Source: Bacteroidota bacterium (lineage in GTDB: Bacteria; Bacteroidota; Bacteroidia; B-17B0; Aurantibacillaceae). Taken from it: a stretch of DNA of 64,000 nt. Within the stretch, counting starts at the first letter, position 1. Every line of letters begins with the position of its first letter. The notes beneath the pieces were generated by a model. The model was not told where the DNA came from. It saw only the letters and a list, made by a program, of their open reading frames with translations, and made no database searches. The stretch covers positions 62,001-126,000 of the forward strand of contig JAUXTT010000014.1 of the NCBI GenBank assembly GCA_030684395.1, in the 5' to 3' direction. The position numbers were made by a program, and so were the translations under genes. This document shows, piece by piece, positions 45,501 through 53,708 of the stretch.

Positions 45501-46298
45501 TCTGAAATAACTGATAAGAGTTACTATCAATGCAATTCCAATCCATAAAAGCCTATTATAAAGCATAACACCGCTTAAAGGAATTAAATAATTGTTTTGT
45601 TCTTCAGGAGTCCAGTATTCGGTCATCTTTTGAAAAGCTTCCTGACCAAATGGTTCCAATATTGCAGCGAAAGTTTTATTATCAAGATCAGATGTGATAG
45701 TATCGGTAATAGTTCTGATCACCAATAAAACAATGGTAAAAAGATATGCAGTCATACTGCTTCTGGTATAGGTTGTTAATGAAAAAAATATGATCCCCAA
45801 TAACAACACATTTGGAACCGAAAATAATAAGAATGGCTCCAGAAAGTTCATAAGCAGTAAAGGGCCAACCTGTGAATTACCTGAGCCACATGCTACACCA
45901 ATATAATAACCCAGAACCTGCGCAAAGAACACAAAAATTCCAATTACATAAGCACCAAAAAATCTTCCGAAAAAATAGGCTGCTTTTTTGATGGGCTTAG
46001 TAAAAAAAAGTGAATGAGTATTGTATTCGTAATCCTTTTGTATCGCAGTAGCCATGATGGCAACCAGTATGATACAATTCACCAATCCTAAAATGTTTTG
46101 ATTAAGAGAAACCAAAATACTTGCAACTGCTGTAGCTGAAGTAACGAATATATTGGTATCGCCTGTTGCAATCGGGAATACTCCGGCAGTGAGCATTCCG
46201 GCCAACATATAAATTATAAGAAATACCCCAAAGAAAATATAGGTAGATGGTTTCTTAAATCCTTGTTTTAATTCAAAAAAGAAAATAGATTTAAACAT
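42585..46298 (-). CDS. ABC transporter permease fused to M1 aminopeptidase
   Basis: 1237 residues. Two ABC-2-type permease units with about 6 helices each lie in residues ~10-280 and ~330-600. A periplasmic beta domain (~630-860) follows, then the M1 metallopeptidase with zinc motif HEVAHQWWAH (~955) and the downstream glutamate in MSETMSQY. The tail is Gly/Asp-rich (MIMLGGGDE). This permease-peptidase fusion is known from Bacteroidota; the peptidase faces the periplasm. The ATPase gene lies 8 bases upstream and is coupled. Substrate unknown; an exported peptide or lipoprotein is a reasonable guess. Confidence 0.92.
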   Translation of the reverse strand: MFKSIFFFELKQGFKKPSTYIFFGVFLIIYMLAGMLTAGVFPIATGDTNIFVTSATAVASILVSLNQNILGLVNCIILVAIMATAIQKDYEYNTHSLFFTKPIKKAAYFFGRFFGAYVIGIFVFFAQVLGYYIGVACGSGNSQVGPLLLMNFLEPFLLFSVPNVLLLGIIFFSLTTYTRSSMTAYLFTIVLLVIRTITDTITSDLDNKTFAAILEPFGQEAFQKMTEYWTPEEQNNYLIPLSGVMLYNRLLWIGIALIVTLISYFRFSFSQFLTPFVLFKRKVKEVLSIPSSQIQNLSDLPVANRDFSAKANWRQLFYLASFEYKKMTRSVFFVIICALGAAMMFVFSQFTGSIYGTTTYPVTYEILGALAGIFQFFIIILIVFFSGTIIWRDRDSKVDEFVGTTPIGNHLLYFSKFLGLTYVTAVLMLVVILTGILIQFSEGYTNIEPIHYLKELLGYRMIGMIIMIGLCLAIQVFSSNKYLGFFYSVIPILLSGFIFGLLKWDYVLYNFNSNGPAIPYSDMNEYGHKFYGFVVNKAYWFAFVLLLSFLALKFYARGKEKGLKARYKLSKNSGGKIVKLGMSVSFVLFIGLGSFIYYNVSVLNKYRSSKEIELLQVDYEKKYKKYQETPQLRVVESNVKVNIFPEERRLEASGFYYLKNKHNKNVDTLIVSYDTDFNYKKIALSLPYTKVLEDNDFGLKIWKLTKPIAPGDSVKLEFELERTPKGFPNGRAITTVINNGTFINSDMFPTIGYNGDLELSENKERKKYDLKPKPRMADVNDSLAMRNNYISRDGDWIRFECVISTSNDQVAIAPGYLQKEWKENNRNYYHYKMDSPILNFYSFISAHYEVKKEKWLNPTDPSKPVSIEVYYHKGHEYNVDRMIKGVKKSLDYFTKNFSPYQHRQLRILEFPRPYGTFAQSFPNTVPFSEAIGFIAKVDDKDPKSIDYPFYVTAHEVAHQWWAHQVMGGNVQGGTLMSETMSQYAALMVMEKEYGPEQMKKFLGYEMNSYLIGRATEGKKEVPLMLVENQQYIHYNKGSIIMYALKDYIGEDSLNAALKRYIKKVAFQEPPYTNSVEFVGFLRDACPDSLKYIVKDMFEEITVYENYIKDLSYQPTKDGKYKVKLTLGSVKFKVDSIGKQKKVPVADYIDVGIFAEKQVNGKIEEKELLLKKIKMDKDDKTFEFVVSEKPVKAGIDPYGKLIDRKPDNNKWNFGSKPPKVSTAAGNDNMMIMLGGGDE

Positions 46299-46306
46299 AA
46301 CAGCTA

Positions 46307-47176
46307 TTAGTTTTTAGTGATGTATGAAAAATAAACATCTTCCAAATCAGGGCTTACTTCCTCAAACCCTTCTCCGGGTCTCGCTTCATTATAAACATGA
46401 ATAGCTAATTTCCCTTCCATAACCCTTGAAGAAATAACATGCATTTCCTTTCTGTAATCACTGAGTTGTTCCTTATCAATATATTTTCTCCAGATCTTAT
46501 TTTTAATAGTTTCAATTGATTGGGCCGGAGTTCCTTCAAATAAAATAGTTCCCTGATTCATTACCACCATTTTTTTACAAAGATTTTTAACGTCTTCTAC
46601 TATGTGTGTAGAAAGAATTACAATTACGTTCTCGCCTATCTCACTCAATAAATTATGAAAACGGTTACGCTCCATTGGATCTAAACCTGCTGTTGGCTCA
46701 TCTACAATAACCAATTTAGGATTACCCAGTAATGCCTGAGCAATACCAAAACGCTGACGCATACCACCTGAATACTCGCTGATATTACGCTTACGAGCTT
46801 CAAATAAATTCGTTTGATTCAATAATGCATCCACAATTTCTCTTCTCTCCTTTTTATTATTGATACCTTTTAATACTGCGAAATGATTAAGCATATCCAA
46901 TGCTGTAACTTTTGGATAAAAGCCAAAGTCCTGTGGAAGATATCCCAACACTTTTCTTAACTCATCTTTCTGTTTTAAAACATCAATATCACCCAAAGTA
47001 ATAGCTCCACTATCGGGTTCCTGAAGCGTTGCAATGGTTCTCATTAGTGATGATTTCCCAGCTCCGTTCGGGCCAAGCATTCCAAACATTCCACGTTCGA
47101 TGGTGAGATTGATATTATTTAAAGCCTTAACTCCATTTGGATATTGCTTTACAACGTTTTGAATTTTTAATTCCAT
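46307..47176 (-). CDS. ABC transporter ATP-binding protein
   Basis: 289 residues. Walker A GPNGAGKSSL, Q-loop YLPQDFGFYP, signature EYSGGMRQR, Walker B VIVDEPTAGLDP and H-loop LSTHIVED are all intact. The C-terminal ~70 residues form the extra domain seen in exporter ATPases. It drives the permease-peptidase encoded 8 bases downstream. Confidence 0.94.
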   Translation of the reverse strand: MELKIQNVVKQYPNGVKALNNINLTIERGMFGMLGPNGAGKSSLMRTIATLQEPDSGAITLGDIDVLKQKDELRKVLGYLPQDFGFYPKVTALDMLNHFAVLKGINNKKERREIVDALLNQTNLFEARKRNISEYSGGMRQRFGIAQALLGNPKLVIVDEPTAGLDPMERNRFHNLLSEIGENVIVILSTHIVEDVKNLCKKMVVMNQGTILFEGTPAQSIETIKNKIWRKYIDKEQLSDYRKEMHVISSRVMEGKLAIHVYNEARPGEGFEEVSPDLEDVYFSYITKN

Positions 47177-47384
47177 ATTTAATTTTTGCTATAGAGTTTT
47201 CGAAAATACAAACATAAGACGAACCGAATGTAAAAATGTTACAAGCGGCAAAGTTCCTCCATCTGATTTTGAAGCCCTTGTTCAGTCTAAATTTACCCAC
47301 CAATTGGTACACTAAATACGTGCTGGTACGGATGCAAAAAAATGTTAATTCGTCGCAAATTTGTACTGTAAAACAACTCTTATT

Positions 47385-48125
47385 ATGATCAGCAAAAAAC
47401 TACTTATTACACTACTGGCGCTCTTCGGTTTAGGACTGAAGGCTCAGGTGGGATTGAATTGCCAGTTTGTACCGGGGCTTCAATTAGGTGCCGTTACTGT
47501 AAAATCAGACAATTCAAAAATTGGAGAATACAAAGCCGCAGCCGGATTGCCTGTATTTATGCTCGACCGACTTAAAAACAAATGGTACGCTCAATTGGAT
47601 ATGAACGGATTGTACTATTCTGTAACTCAGTACAACAAATCGCAAAGAAGTAAAGGGGACAGTACCAAATATGCTAAAACGGAAGGAGGCTTATGTGCAG
47701 GGCGTATTGGTTACGGCTTTGGAAAGAGTGAAACCATGCGTGTAGGGCCAAACCTTAATATTGGATACATGATGTCAAACATCAACGGAAACAAAAGAAG
47801 TTTTGAAGGAATGCCGATGTACTGGAATTTTGGTGGTGGTGTTTTCTTCTATCAAAAAATAGGAACAAAAATCAGGGCAATGGCTAAAGTAGGATATGAA
47901 AAATATTCCAACAAAAAAGCTTCGAGTGATATTGCTACTTTAAAAGGCAGCGGAACTTATTTTGAAGCTACTGTAGCCTACAATATTTATCAAAAATATG
48001 GTGTAGCTGTTATGCCTGCACTGTACTCAAAAAAGTTCACTTACAACTATAATGGTGAAACAACTGAAACCAAAACAAAAGTGAAGTCGGTAGTTTTACG
48101 AATAGGTTTTACTAAATTCTTCTAA
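47385..48125 (+). CDS. Exported beta-rich protein, probable outer-membrane barrel
   Basis: 246 residues from ATG 47385; a TTG-initiated longer form at 47361 lacks a sensible signal peptide start. The signal peptide is MISKKLLITLLALFGLGLKAQ. The rest alternates polar and aromatic residues (YAQLDMNGLYYSVTQY, MRVGPNLNIGYM, KKFTYNYN) and ends VVLRIGFTKFF, with a C-terminal phenylalanine as in outer-membrane barrels. No named family is recognised. Confidence 0.72.
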   Translation: MISKKLLITLLALFGLGLKAQVGLNCQFVPGLQLGAVTVKSDNSKIGEYKAAAGLPVFMLDRLKNKWYAQLDMNGLYYSVTQYNKSQRSKGDSTKYAKTEGGLCAGRIGYGFGKSETMRVGPNLNIGYMMSNINGNKRSFEGMPMYWNFGGGVFFYQKIGTKIRAMAKVGYEKYSNKKASSDIATLKGSGTYFEATVAYNIYQKYGVAVMPALYSKKFTYNYNGETTETKTKVKSVVLRIGFTKFF

Positions 48126-48146
48126 TAACACATTAACAAAAGAAAT

Positions 48147-49187
48147 ATGAAAAAGATAATATATACCGCGATTTTTATGTTTGTTGTGTCTTTTAGTTTA
48201 GAATTAAAAGCACAATCGGTAACCTACAGGGTTACAAAAAATGACCCTTATGATATTAAGAACTTTACTGTAGCAATTGACCCATTATTTTTTGATGTAA
48301 ACGGTGAAAATGGATTTGCATTTGGCTGGGGAGCAAGGGCAAACTGGTTCATGGGGAAAGCACTTGATTTTAATTTTGATATCCGTAGTGGGTTTGGAAC
48401 CAGAGGTTATGATATTGATAACGATAATACCCGTAACTACTTCGCAATGGAAGGATCAATTGGTTTAACGCTATCCAACAAAGTAAGAAGCCGTAATGTT
48501 CCTATCATCTTAAGTAGTTCATCCTATACTTCGGGTGGCTATACTTACACTACCACTTATTCAATAAGCGGAGGTGTGCCTGCAGACACCCGTAAAATAA
48601 TAGCTTTCAGAGCAGGGGCTTATCAAATGACAAACTCATTTGACCTGAACAAAAATTTACACGACAGTTTATTGATGTTTAGAAATAAGGACACCGACTC
48701 TGAATTTAGCATGAAGGAAAATAAAGACACTATAACATTTCCTGTTGTTGATGGCAATACCTGGGGAGGAGTAGCTTCTACTGCAGTATTTGCAGGTTTC
48801 AATTTTAAAACCATTCGCCAGCTGGTTGTGGATGTTGATGGATGGGGTGTTCGTCAAAACTCAAGATACTCTGACTTTTTTATTGATGGTATTTTTGCTC
48901 CGGTAATTGCTCTTAAAAACTACAGAGGCACTAACAATCATGGAGTGGAAAGCAAATACGATTTAAAATATGAAGGCGGAAAAAGAGTTTTCGGATGGAG
49001 AATGGGTTGGAGCTACCGTAAACCAAAAGATCAGGGCTTCAGTTTTAAGTGGGAGTTCGGGCAAAGACCGGGCTTTAAATCAGTAAATGAAAAAAACTCG
49101 GCAGTAAACTTCAGAAACTGGTATACTATGATTACTTACGGACTTTACATACCGCTTAAAATTAAACCTATTGCCACTGCAGAATAA
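48147..49187 (+). CDS. Exported protein, probable outer-membrane barrel
   Basis: 346 residues. Signal peptide MKKIIYTAIFMFVVSFSLELKAQ, then beta-strand patterns (FAFGWGARANWFMGKALDFNFD, FEFGQR...). It begins 21 bases after the previous gene, so the two exported proteins are probably co-transcribed, with a terminator after this one. It has no recognisable domain. Both may belong to a surface assembly. Confidence 0.7.
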   Translation: MKKIIYTAIFMFVVSFSLELKAQSVTYRVTKNDPYDIKNFTVAIDPLFFDVNGENGFAFGWGARANWFMGKALDFNFDIRSGFGTRGYDIDNDNTRNYFAMEGSIGLTLSNKVRSRNVPIILSSSSYTSGGYTYTTTYSISGGVPADTRKIIAFRAGAYQMTNSFDLNKNLHDSLLMFRNKDTDSEFSMKENKDTITFPVVDGNTWGGVASTAVFAGFNFKTIRQLVVDVDGWGVRQNSRYSDFFIDGIFAPVIALKNYRGTNNHGVESKYDLKYEGGKRVFGWRMGWSYRKPKDQGFSFKWEFGQRPGFKSVNEKNSAVNFRNWYTMITYGLYIPLKIKPIATAE

Positions 49188-49222
49188 CACCAACAGTTAA
49201 AACATACTAATTCAAAACCCTC

Positions 49223-49256
49223 AAAGAGCAGCTATTATGGTTGCTCTTTTTGTTTT
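49223..49256 (+). terminator. Intrinsic terminator
   Basis: AAAGAGCAGC / GTTGCTCTTT arms (one G-T) with a 7-base loop and a T-rich tail, 35 bases after the exported-protein gene. Confidence 0.8.
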
Positions 49257-49264
49257 TATAGAAC

Positions 49265-49372
49265 GCAGATGACGCAGATAAATATGATTTTTATGATCCA
49301 TTTTAGTGCTTTATACTTATTTACTTGATTTTAATAGAATCATTTTTAATCTTAACAATCAGCGTCATCTGC
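49265..49372. repeat. Long-range 11-bp inverted repeat
   Basis: GCAGATGACGC (49265-49275) is the exact reverse complement of GCGTCATCTGC (49362-49372), 86 bases apart. Such CGCAGATnACGCAGAT units are, from memory, frequent intergenic repeats in Bacteroidota. Confidence 0.55.
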
Positions 49373-49414
49373 ATTCCATGCTCCAAAATATGTATTTTTA
49401 CAAAAATTGCTATT

Positions 49415-50509
49415 ATGACCATTAAAGAAATTGTTGCCCCGCTCGAATCTTTTGCTCCTATTGCTTATCAGGAAAGCTACGACAATTGTGGCTTGCTGGT
49501 GGGTGATAAAAATACTGAGGTTAGTTCCGCGTTGCTTTGTTTGGATATTACCGAAGAGGTGTTGGATGAAGCCATTCAGTTAAAAAGTCATTTAATCATA
49601 GCTCACCATCCCATACTTTTTTCGGGCATAAAAAAAATAAACGGAAACAATTATGTGGAGCGCGTAATAATAAAAGCCATTAAAAACGATATTGCCTTGT
49701 ATGCCTGCCACACCAATATTGATAATGTGGTGAATGGTGTGAATTATAAAATTGCAGAGAAACTTGGATTAAAAAACGTAAAGATCCTGAGTTCAAAAAA
49801 ATCACTTCTTCAAAAACTAGTGACCTTTGCCCCAAACGAAAATGCCGAAAAGGTAAGAAAAGCATTGTTTGAAGCAGGTTGTGGAACTATTGGTAATTAC
49901 GATGAGTGCAGTTTTAATACTGAAGGAACCGGCACTTTCAGGGGAAATGATAACAGTTCACCCGTAATTGGTACAAAAGGAATTTCAGAAACGGTAAAGG
50001 AAACCCGAATAGAAGTGATTTTTGAGAAACACAAACAGTCAGGTATTTTGGCCGCCTTAAAACAAGCCCATCCTTACGAAGAAGTTGCTTATTACCTTCA
50101 CGACCTCGATAATCACTATCAATATGTTGGGTCGGGAGTAATTGGGGAACTTGAAAACGAAGAAGAGCTTATGTCGTTTTTCAACAAGATAAAATCCGTT
50201 TTTAAAGTACCTTTTCTTAAACATACTTCCGGGCTAAAGAAAACTGTTAAAAAAATTGCCCTTTGTGGTGGTTCGGGCAGTTTCCTTTTGAGGGATGCAA
50301 TCGCGGCCGGAGCCGATGTTTTTTTGACTGCCGATTTTAAGTATCATCAATTCTTTGACTCTGAAAATAAGATAGTTATATGCGACATCGGGCATTACGA
50401 AACCGAACAATTTACCCCCGAAATATTTTATGAGGTAATTCACAAAAAAATCCCTACATTTGCCCTCCATTTATCAAAAGTTAATACAAATCCGGTAAAT
50501 TATTTTTAA
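49415..50509 (+). CDS. Nif3-like dinuclear metal center protein
   Basis: 364 residues from ATG 49415; the frame extends 30 residues upstream without family similarity. Histidine-rich metal motifs occur at AHHPILF and ACHTNIDN in the N-terminal half and at GHYETEQF near the C-terminus; the latter half contains the inserted CutA-like domain of the longer (YqfO) subfamily. Nif3 proteins form hexameric rings with two metals per subunit; several are implicated in GTP cyclohydrolase-like or phosphatase functions. It is followed 3 bases later by the coiled-coil zinc-ribbon gene, a common pairing. Confidence 0.93.
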   Translation: MTIKEIVAPLESFAPIAYQESYDNCGLLVGDKNTEVSSALLCLDITEEVLDEAIQLKSHLIIAHHPILFSGIKKINGNNYVERVIIKAIKNDIALYACHTNIDNVVNGVNYKIAEKLGLKNVKILSSKKSLLQKLVTFAPNENAEKVRKALFEAGCGTIGNYDECSFNTEGTGTFRGNDNSSPVIGTKGISETVKETRIEVIFEKHKQSGILAALKQAHPYEEVAYYLHDLDNHYQYVGSGVIGELENEEELMSFFNKIKSVFKVPFLKHTSGLKKTVKKIALCGGSGSFLLRDAIAAGADVFLTADFKYHQFFDSENKIVICDIGHYETEQFTPEIFYEVIHKKIPTFALHLSKVNTNPVNYF

Positions 50510-50512
50510 AAC

Positions 50513-51280
50513 ATGGCAAAAGCTACAATAAAAGAAAAAGTTGATACCTCGGTAGAAGAAAAATTGAAAGCTCTTTTTGAACTACAATTGATCGATAGTA
50601 AGATCGACAGATTGCAGATCATCCGTGGTGAATTACCTTTGGAAGTACAGGATTTAGAAGATGTTGTTGCTGGTTTGGAAACTCGTTTCGCTAATTTCTC
50701 TGAAGAGGCAAAAGAAATGGAGCATCAGATCGCTGAAAAGCAAAACGCTATTAAAGATCACAAAGCAAACATTAAAAAATACGAAGCACAACTTGGTAAA
50801 GTAAAAAACAATCGTGAGTACGATGCTATTACAAAAGAAGTTGAATTCCAAAACCTGGAGATCCAATTGTGCGAAAAACGTATCAAAGAATTTAAAGCCC
50901 AGATTGCTGCTAAAGAAGAATTCCTTACAAAAGCGGAAGATGACTTAAAAGATAAAAAGAAAGATCTTAAAGTTAAAAAGTCGGAGCTGGATGAGATCAT
51001 TGAAGAAACTCAAAAAGAAGAACAAGACCTGAGATCAGATTCAGAAAAGCGTTCTAAAGTTATTGAAGCTCGTTTAATCAACGCTTACAAACGTATCAGA
51101 AGCAATTCAAGAAATGGATTAGCAGTTGTGCCAATTGAGCGTGATGCTTGCGGAGGTTGCTTTAACAAGATACCGCCTCAAAGACAATTAGACATTAAAA
51201 CTCACAAAAAAATTATTGTATGCGAGCATTGCGGACGCGTGTTGGTTGATCCAAACATTATCCCTGCAGAAGTAGCTTAA
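50513..51280 (+). CDS. Coiled-coil protein with C4 zinc ribbon (CT398-like)
   Basis: 255 residues. A long coiled-coil hairpin (~20-195, charged heptads such as KKKDLKVKKSELDEIIEET) ends in a zinc ribbon with two CxxC motifs (CGGCFNKI at ~213 and CEHCGRVLV at ~240). Proteins of this kind pair with Nif3 homologues across bacteria. It is in the same operon with 3 bases spacing and is terminated at 51312. Function unknown; tRNA or RNA binding has been suggested for related proteins. Confidence 0.9.
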   Translation: MAKATIKEKVDTSVEEKLKALFELQLIDSKIDRLQIIRGELPLEVQDLEDVVAGLETRFANFSEEAKEMEHQIAEKQNAIKDHKANIKKYEAQLGKVKNNREYDAITKEVEFQNLEIQLCEKRIKEFKAQIAAKEEFLTKAEDDLKDKKKDLKVKKSELDEIIEETQKEEQDLRSDSEKRSKVIEARLINAYKRIRSNSRNGLAVVPIERDACGGCFNKIPPQRQLDIKTHKKIIVCEHCGRVLVDPNIIPAEVA

Positions 51281-51311
51281 TAGTTTAATATAGTTTTAAC
51301 TTATTTATTTT

Positions 51312-51346
51312 CCCCATCGCTCTTCGGAACGGTGGGGTTTTTTATT
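51312..51346 (+). terminator. Intrinsic terminator
   Basis: CCCCATCG / CGGTGGGG (one wobble pair) with a 10-base loop CTCTTCGGAA, then TTTTTT. Confidence 0.8.
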
Positions 51347-51500
51347 TTACAATGTGCATAGGATAAAAGTCGGTTGTAGTTTTCATAACTTCAACCTCTC
51401 TCCTATTTACCTAAATCAAGCTAATTTCTTCACCAAAATTTAACCCACCACTTACCAAGTCAGCATTTGCTTTTTTGAAATATTATCCTATATTAGCTGT

Positions 51501-52463
51501 ATGAAAAAACAGCTCTTATACATCGTATTTCTTTTTTCTGCGGTGTGTGGGTATGCTCAGAACCTTGTTCCAAATGGTGGCTTTGAGATTCAAAGCTCTT
51601 GCCCAACAACATTAGACCAATTAAATTTAGCTACAGGTTGGAGTTCTTATAGCGAAACTCCAGATTATTTCCATACTTGTGGGGCAACAGGTCTCACTCC
51701 TCCAGATGCTTTTGCCGCATACCAGTTCCCATATAATGGAAATGCGTATGCTGGTTTTTTAACAATGGTTCCAGGAGATACAAATTACAGGGAAATTATT
51801 GGCACACAACTTACATCTCCACTCCAAATCGGAACGACCTATTATTTTTCTTTTTTTGTTAATTTTACTGGTGTTCCCAATTGGACATCATTAGCAACTA
51901 ATAAGATTGGGCTTCGATTTTCAACTGCCTCTTATTCATACACGAATCCAACACCAATTAATAATTTTGCTCATTATTATTGCACTACAATTTTAAATGA
52001 TTCAGTAAATTGGGTACAGCTTAAAGGGTCTTTTATTGCAGATTCGATATATCAATACATTGCCATTGGTAATTTTTTTGATGATGCGAATATGCTGCCG
52101 TCTGACACTTTAGGTATGCCGAGCTGTAATAATTGGCAAGCATACTATTTTATTGATGACGTTGCAGTATCAACTGATTCAAGCGTAGCATTTGCGACTA
52201 ACATAGAAAAACACAACACTGGAAAAAATCTCTTGCTGTATCCGAATCCATCCAGTAATCTACTGCATATAAGTTGTAACGATATCTTAAAACAAATTGA
52301 GGTGTTTGATATGGTTGGTAATTTGCGTTTAAAATCAAGTTACACATTTAAAACTCCAGAATATACACTGGACGTATCTTCATTAAATAACGGCATTTAT
52401 GTTTTAAAAATGAGCTATCAAAATGGAACCGTTCAAAAACAAATAATCATCTCCAAACAATAA
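51501..52463 (+). CDS. Secreted protein with T9SS C-terminal sorting domain (module A)
   Basis: 320 residues. A signal peptide ends GYAQ. The NLVPNGGFE opening starts a jelly-roll-like domain (~22-225) containing paired cysteines. Residues ~240-320 form a type A sorting domain (LLLYPNPSSNLLHI ... YVLKMSYQNGTVQKQIIISKQ) that sends the protein through the type IX system to the cell surface. It is paralogous to 62422-63369: the same opening block, same FIDDVAVS/FIDDISIT strand and same tail. The next gene starts 16 bases after the stop. Confidence 0.9.
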   Translation: MKKQLLYIVFLFSAVCGYAQNLVPNGGFEIQSSCPTTLDQLNLATGWSSYSETPDYFHTCGATGLTPPDAFAAYQFPYNGNAYAGFLTMVPGDTNYREIIGTQLTSPLQIGTTYYFSFFVNFTGVPNWTSLATNKIGLRFSTASYSYTNPTPINNFAHYYCTTILNDSVNWVQLKGSFIADSIYQYIAIGNFFDDANMLPSDTLGMPSCNNWQAYYFIDDVAVSTDSSVAFATNIEKHNTGKNLLLYPNPSSNLLHISCNDILKQIEVFDMVGNLRLKSSYTFKTPEYTLDVSSLNNGIYVLKMSYQNGTVQKQIIISKQ

Positions 52464-52479
52464 CCATAACCCCAAAACC

Positions 52480-52752
52480 ATGAAAACAACTACTAAATTA
52501 TTGATAGGAACACTTGCATTGGTGTTCCTACAAAATCGAACAAATGCACAATCCACACAGACAGGACTTGGAATATTAGGACATACCAACGCTGGTGGAG
52601 TTGCTACTCACTATCTTGGATGGAACGCACTTTCAACAATCCCACTTAGTATTGAACACAAAGGTAATTTTCCAATCAACTTTAGTACAAGTGGTACTCA
52701 AAGGATGACAATACTTCCTACAACGGGGTTCGTAGGAACAAACACTCTATAA
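52480..52752 (+). pseudogene. Truncated secreted protein, second gene of module A
   Basis: 90 residues: a signal peptide (ends TNAQ), then a segment like that of the larger protein starting at 63373 (both have the FPINFSTSGTQRM / LPIKFATNNTQRM block). It stops abruptly after TTGFVGTNTL, where relatives continue VGIGT and hundreds of residues. The break is at about 52735 and the mobile element begins immediately after, so insertion or a deletion at its left end probably removed the rest. Confidence 0.7.
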
Positions 52753-52791
52753 GGGTAGTTTTCATTCAGTATTTTATTTTGATGCAATAAA

Positions 52792-52814
52792 AAAGTCCCA
52801 GTAAAAGGGACTTT
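52792..52814 (-). terminator. Intrinsic terminator of the integrase operon
   Basis: Minus-strand arms AAAGTCCC/GGGACTTT (7-base loop) run into a T-rich tail (TTTTATTG), 28 bases past the integrase stop. Confidence 0.8.
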
Positions 52815-52841
52815 CGTATTTTATAGAAGTATCGAAAACAA

Positions 52842-53708
52842 TCAGAACATTTCCAACGGATGAAATTTCTTTAACTGTTCGTGTAACGCATCGTATTTCT
52901 TTGTTTCATACCTCCGTGTACTTGCAGCGTGTTTATGACCGCACATTATCATTGCTTCCATTAAACCGTGTTCGTTTCGCCAATGTGTAATAACACTGGT
53001 ACGAATGTGATAAAGATTTTTAACCTGTGGGTTCAACCGCTGGGCTTTCTTTAGTATCTGTTTGATTGGGTTCTCTATATTTTTAGCGTAGCCATGTGAA
53101 AGAAAAAACTGGTCGCTGTCTTCTTTCTTGTTTACCAGTAATTTCTTTCGATGTTCCTTAACGTATTCGTGTAAGTCCAGTATTTGAACTGGCTCTAATT
53201 TCAACCGTCTGGAATTGCTTCTCATTTGACCTTGCACAAACACTGTCCCCGTTTTAAAATCAACATCGGTGATTCTCATTTCTTCCAGCTCATTACGTTT
53301 CAACGCTTGAAATAAAACAAATCCAAGCATACACCTGTTGCGGTAATCAATCAGCTTCACAGGCTCAAGAGTTTCGTATATCTTCACCAAATCACTTTTT
53401 TCGATGGGTATAGGTGGTAGCGTACTTTCTTCTGTTCGCTCCATCCAGCTTTCTGCTGGATTGTTTTTAGTTCCAAGAAAACGATAGTAGTGCCGAATTA
53501 TATTTTCTTTAAGGTTAAGCGTGGATTGCTTAAAACCTTGCTCCCTGTATGTTTGAAGCCAATCGGTAAACTGGCTACGCTTCACTTCGGTAACGTTGAG
53601 TTTGTTTTCTTCCACCCAGTTTAAATACTTCACAGCTACTTTGTCGTAACGTGCTGCACCTTTAAAATGGATGCCGATATTAATTAGGTATGTTTCAAAT
53701 TGTTTCAT
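52842..53708 (-). CDS. Tyrosine recombinase-like protein with degraded active site
   Basis: 288 residues. The N-terminal SAM-like core-binding domain (~1-100) is followed by a catalytic domain. The first arginine is in ALKRNELEEM and the tyrosine in RRYETKKY, but the normal H-x-x-R-H box reads YHIRTSVITHW, so the two histidines of that box are Tyr and Thr. The GHKH position is kept. This predicts low or no cleavage activity, or a helper role for the intact partner. It overlaps the partner's end by 14 bases (53695-53708), so both are made together. Confidence 0.85.
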   Translation of the reverse strand: MKQFETYLINIGIHFKGAARYDKVAVKYLNWVEENKLNVTEVKRSQFTDWLQTYREQGFKQSTLNLKENIIRHYYRFLGTKNNPAESWMERTEESTLPPIPIEKSDLVKIYETLEPVKLIDYRNRCMLGFVLFQALKRNELEEMRITDVDFKTGTVFVQGQMRSNSRRLKLEPVQILDLHEYVKEHRKKLLVNKKEDSDQFFLSHGYAKNIENPIKQILKKAQRLNPQVKNLYHIRTSVITHWRNEHGLMEAMIMCGHKHAASTRRYETKKYDALHEQLKKFHPLEMF

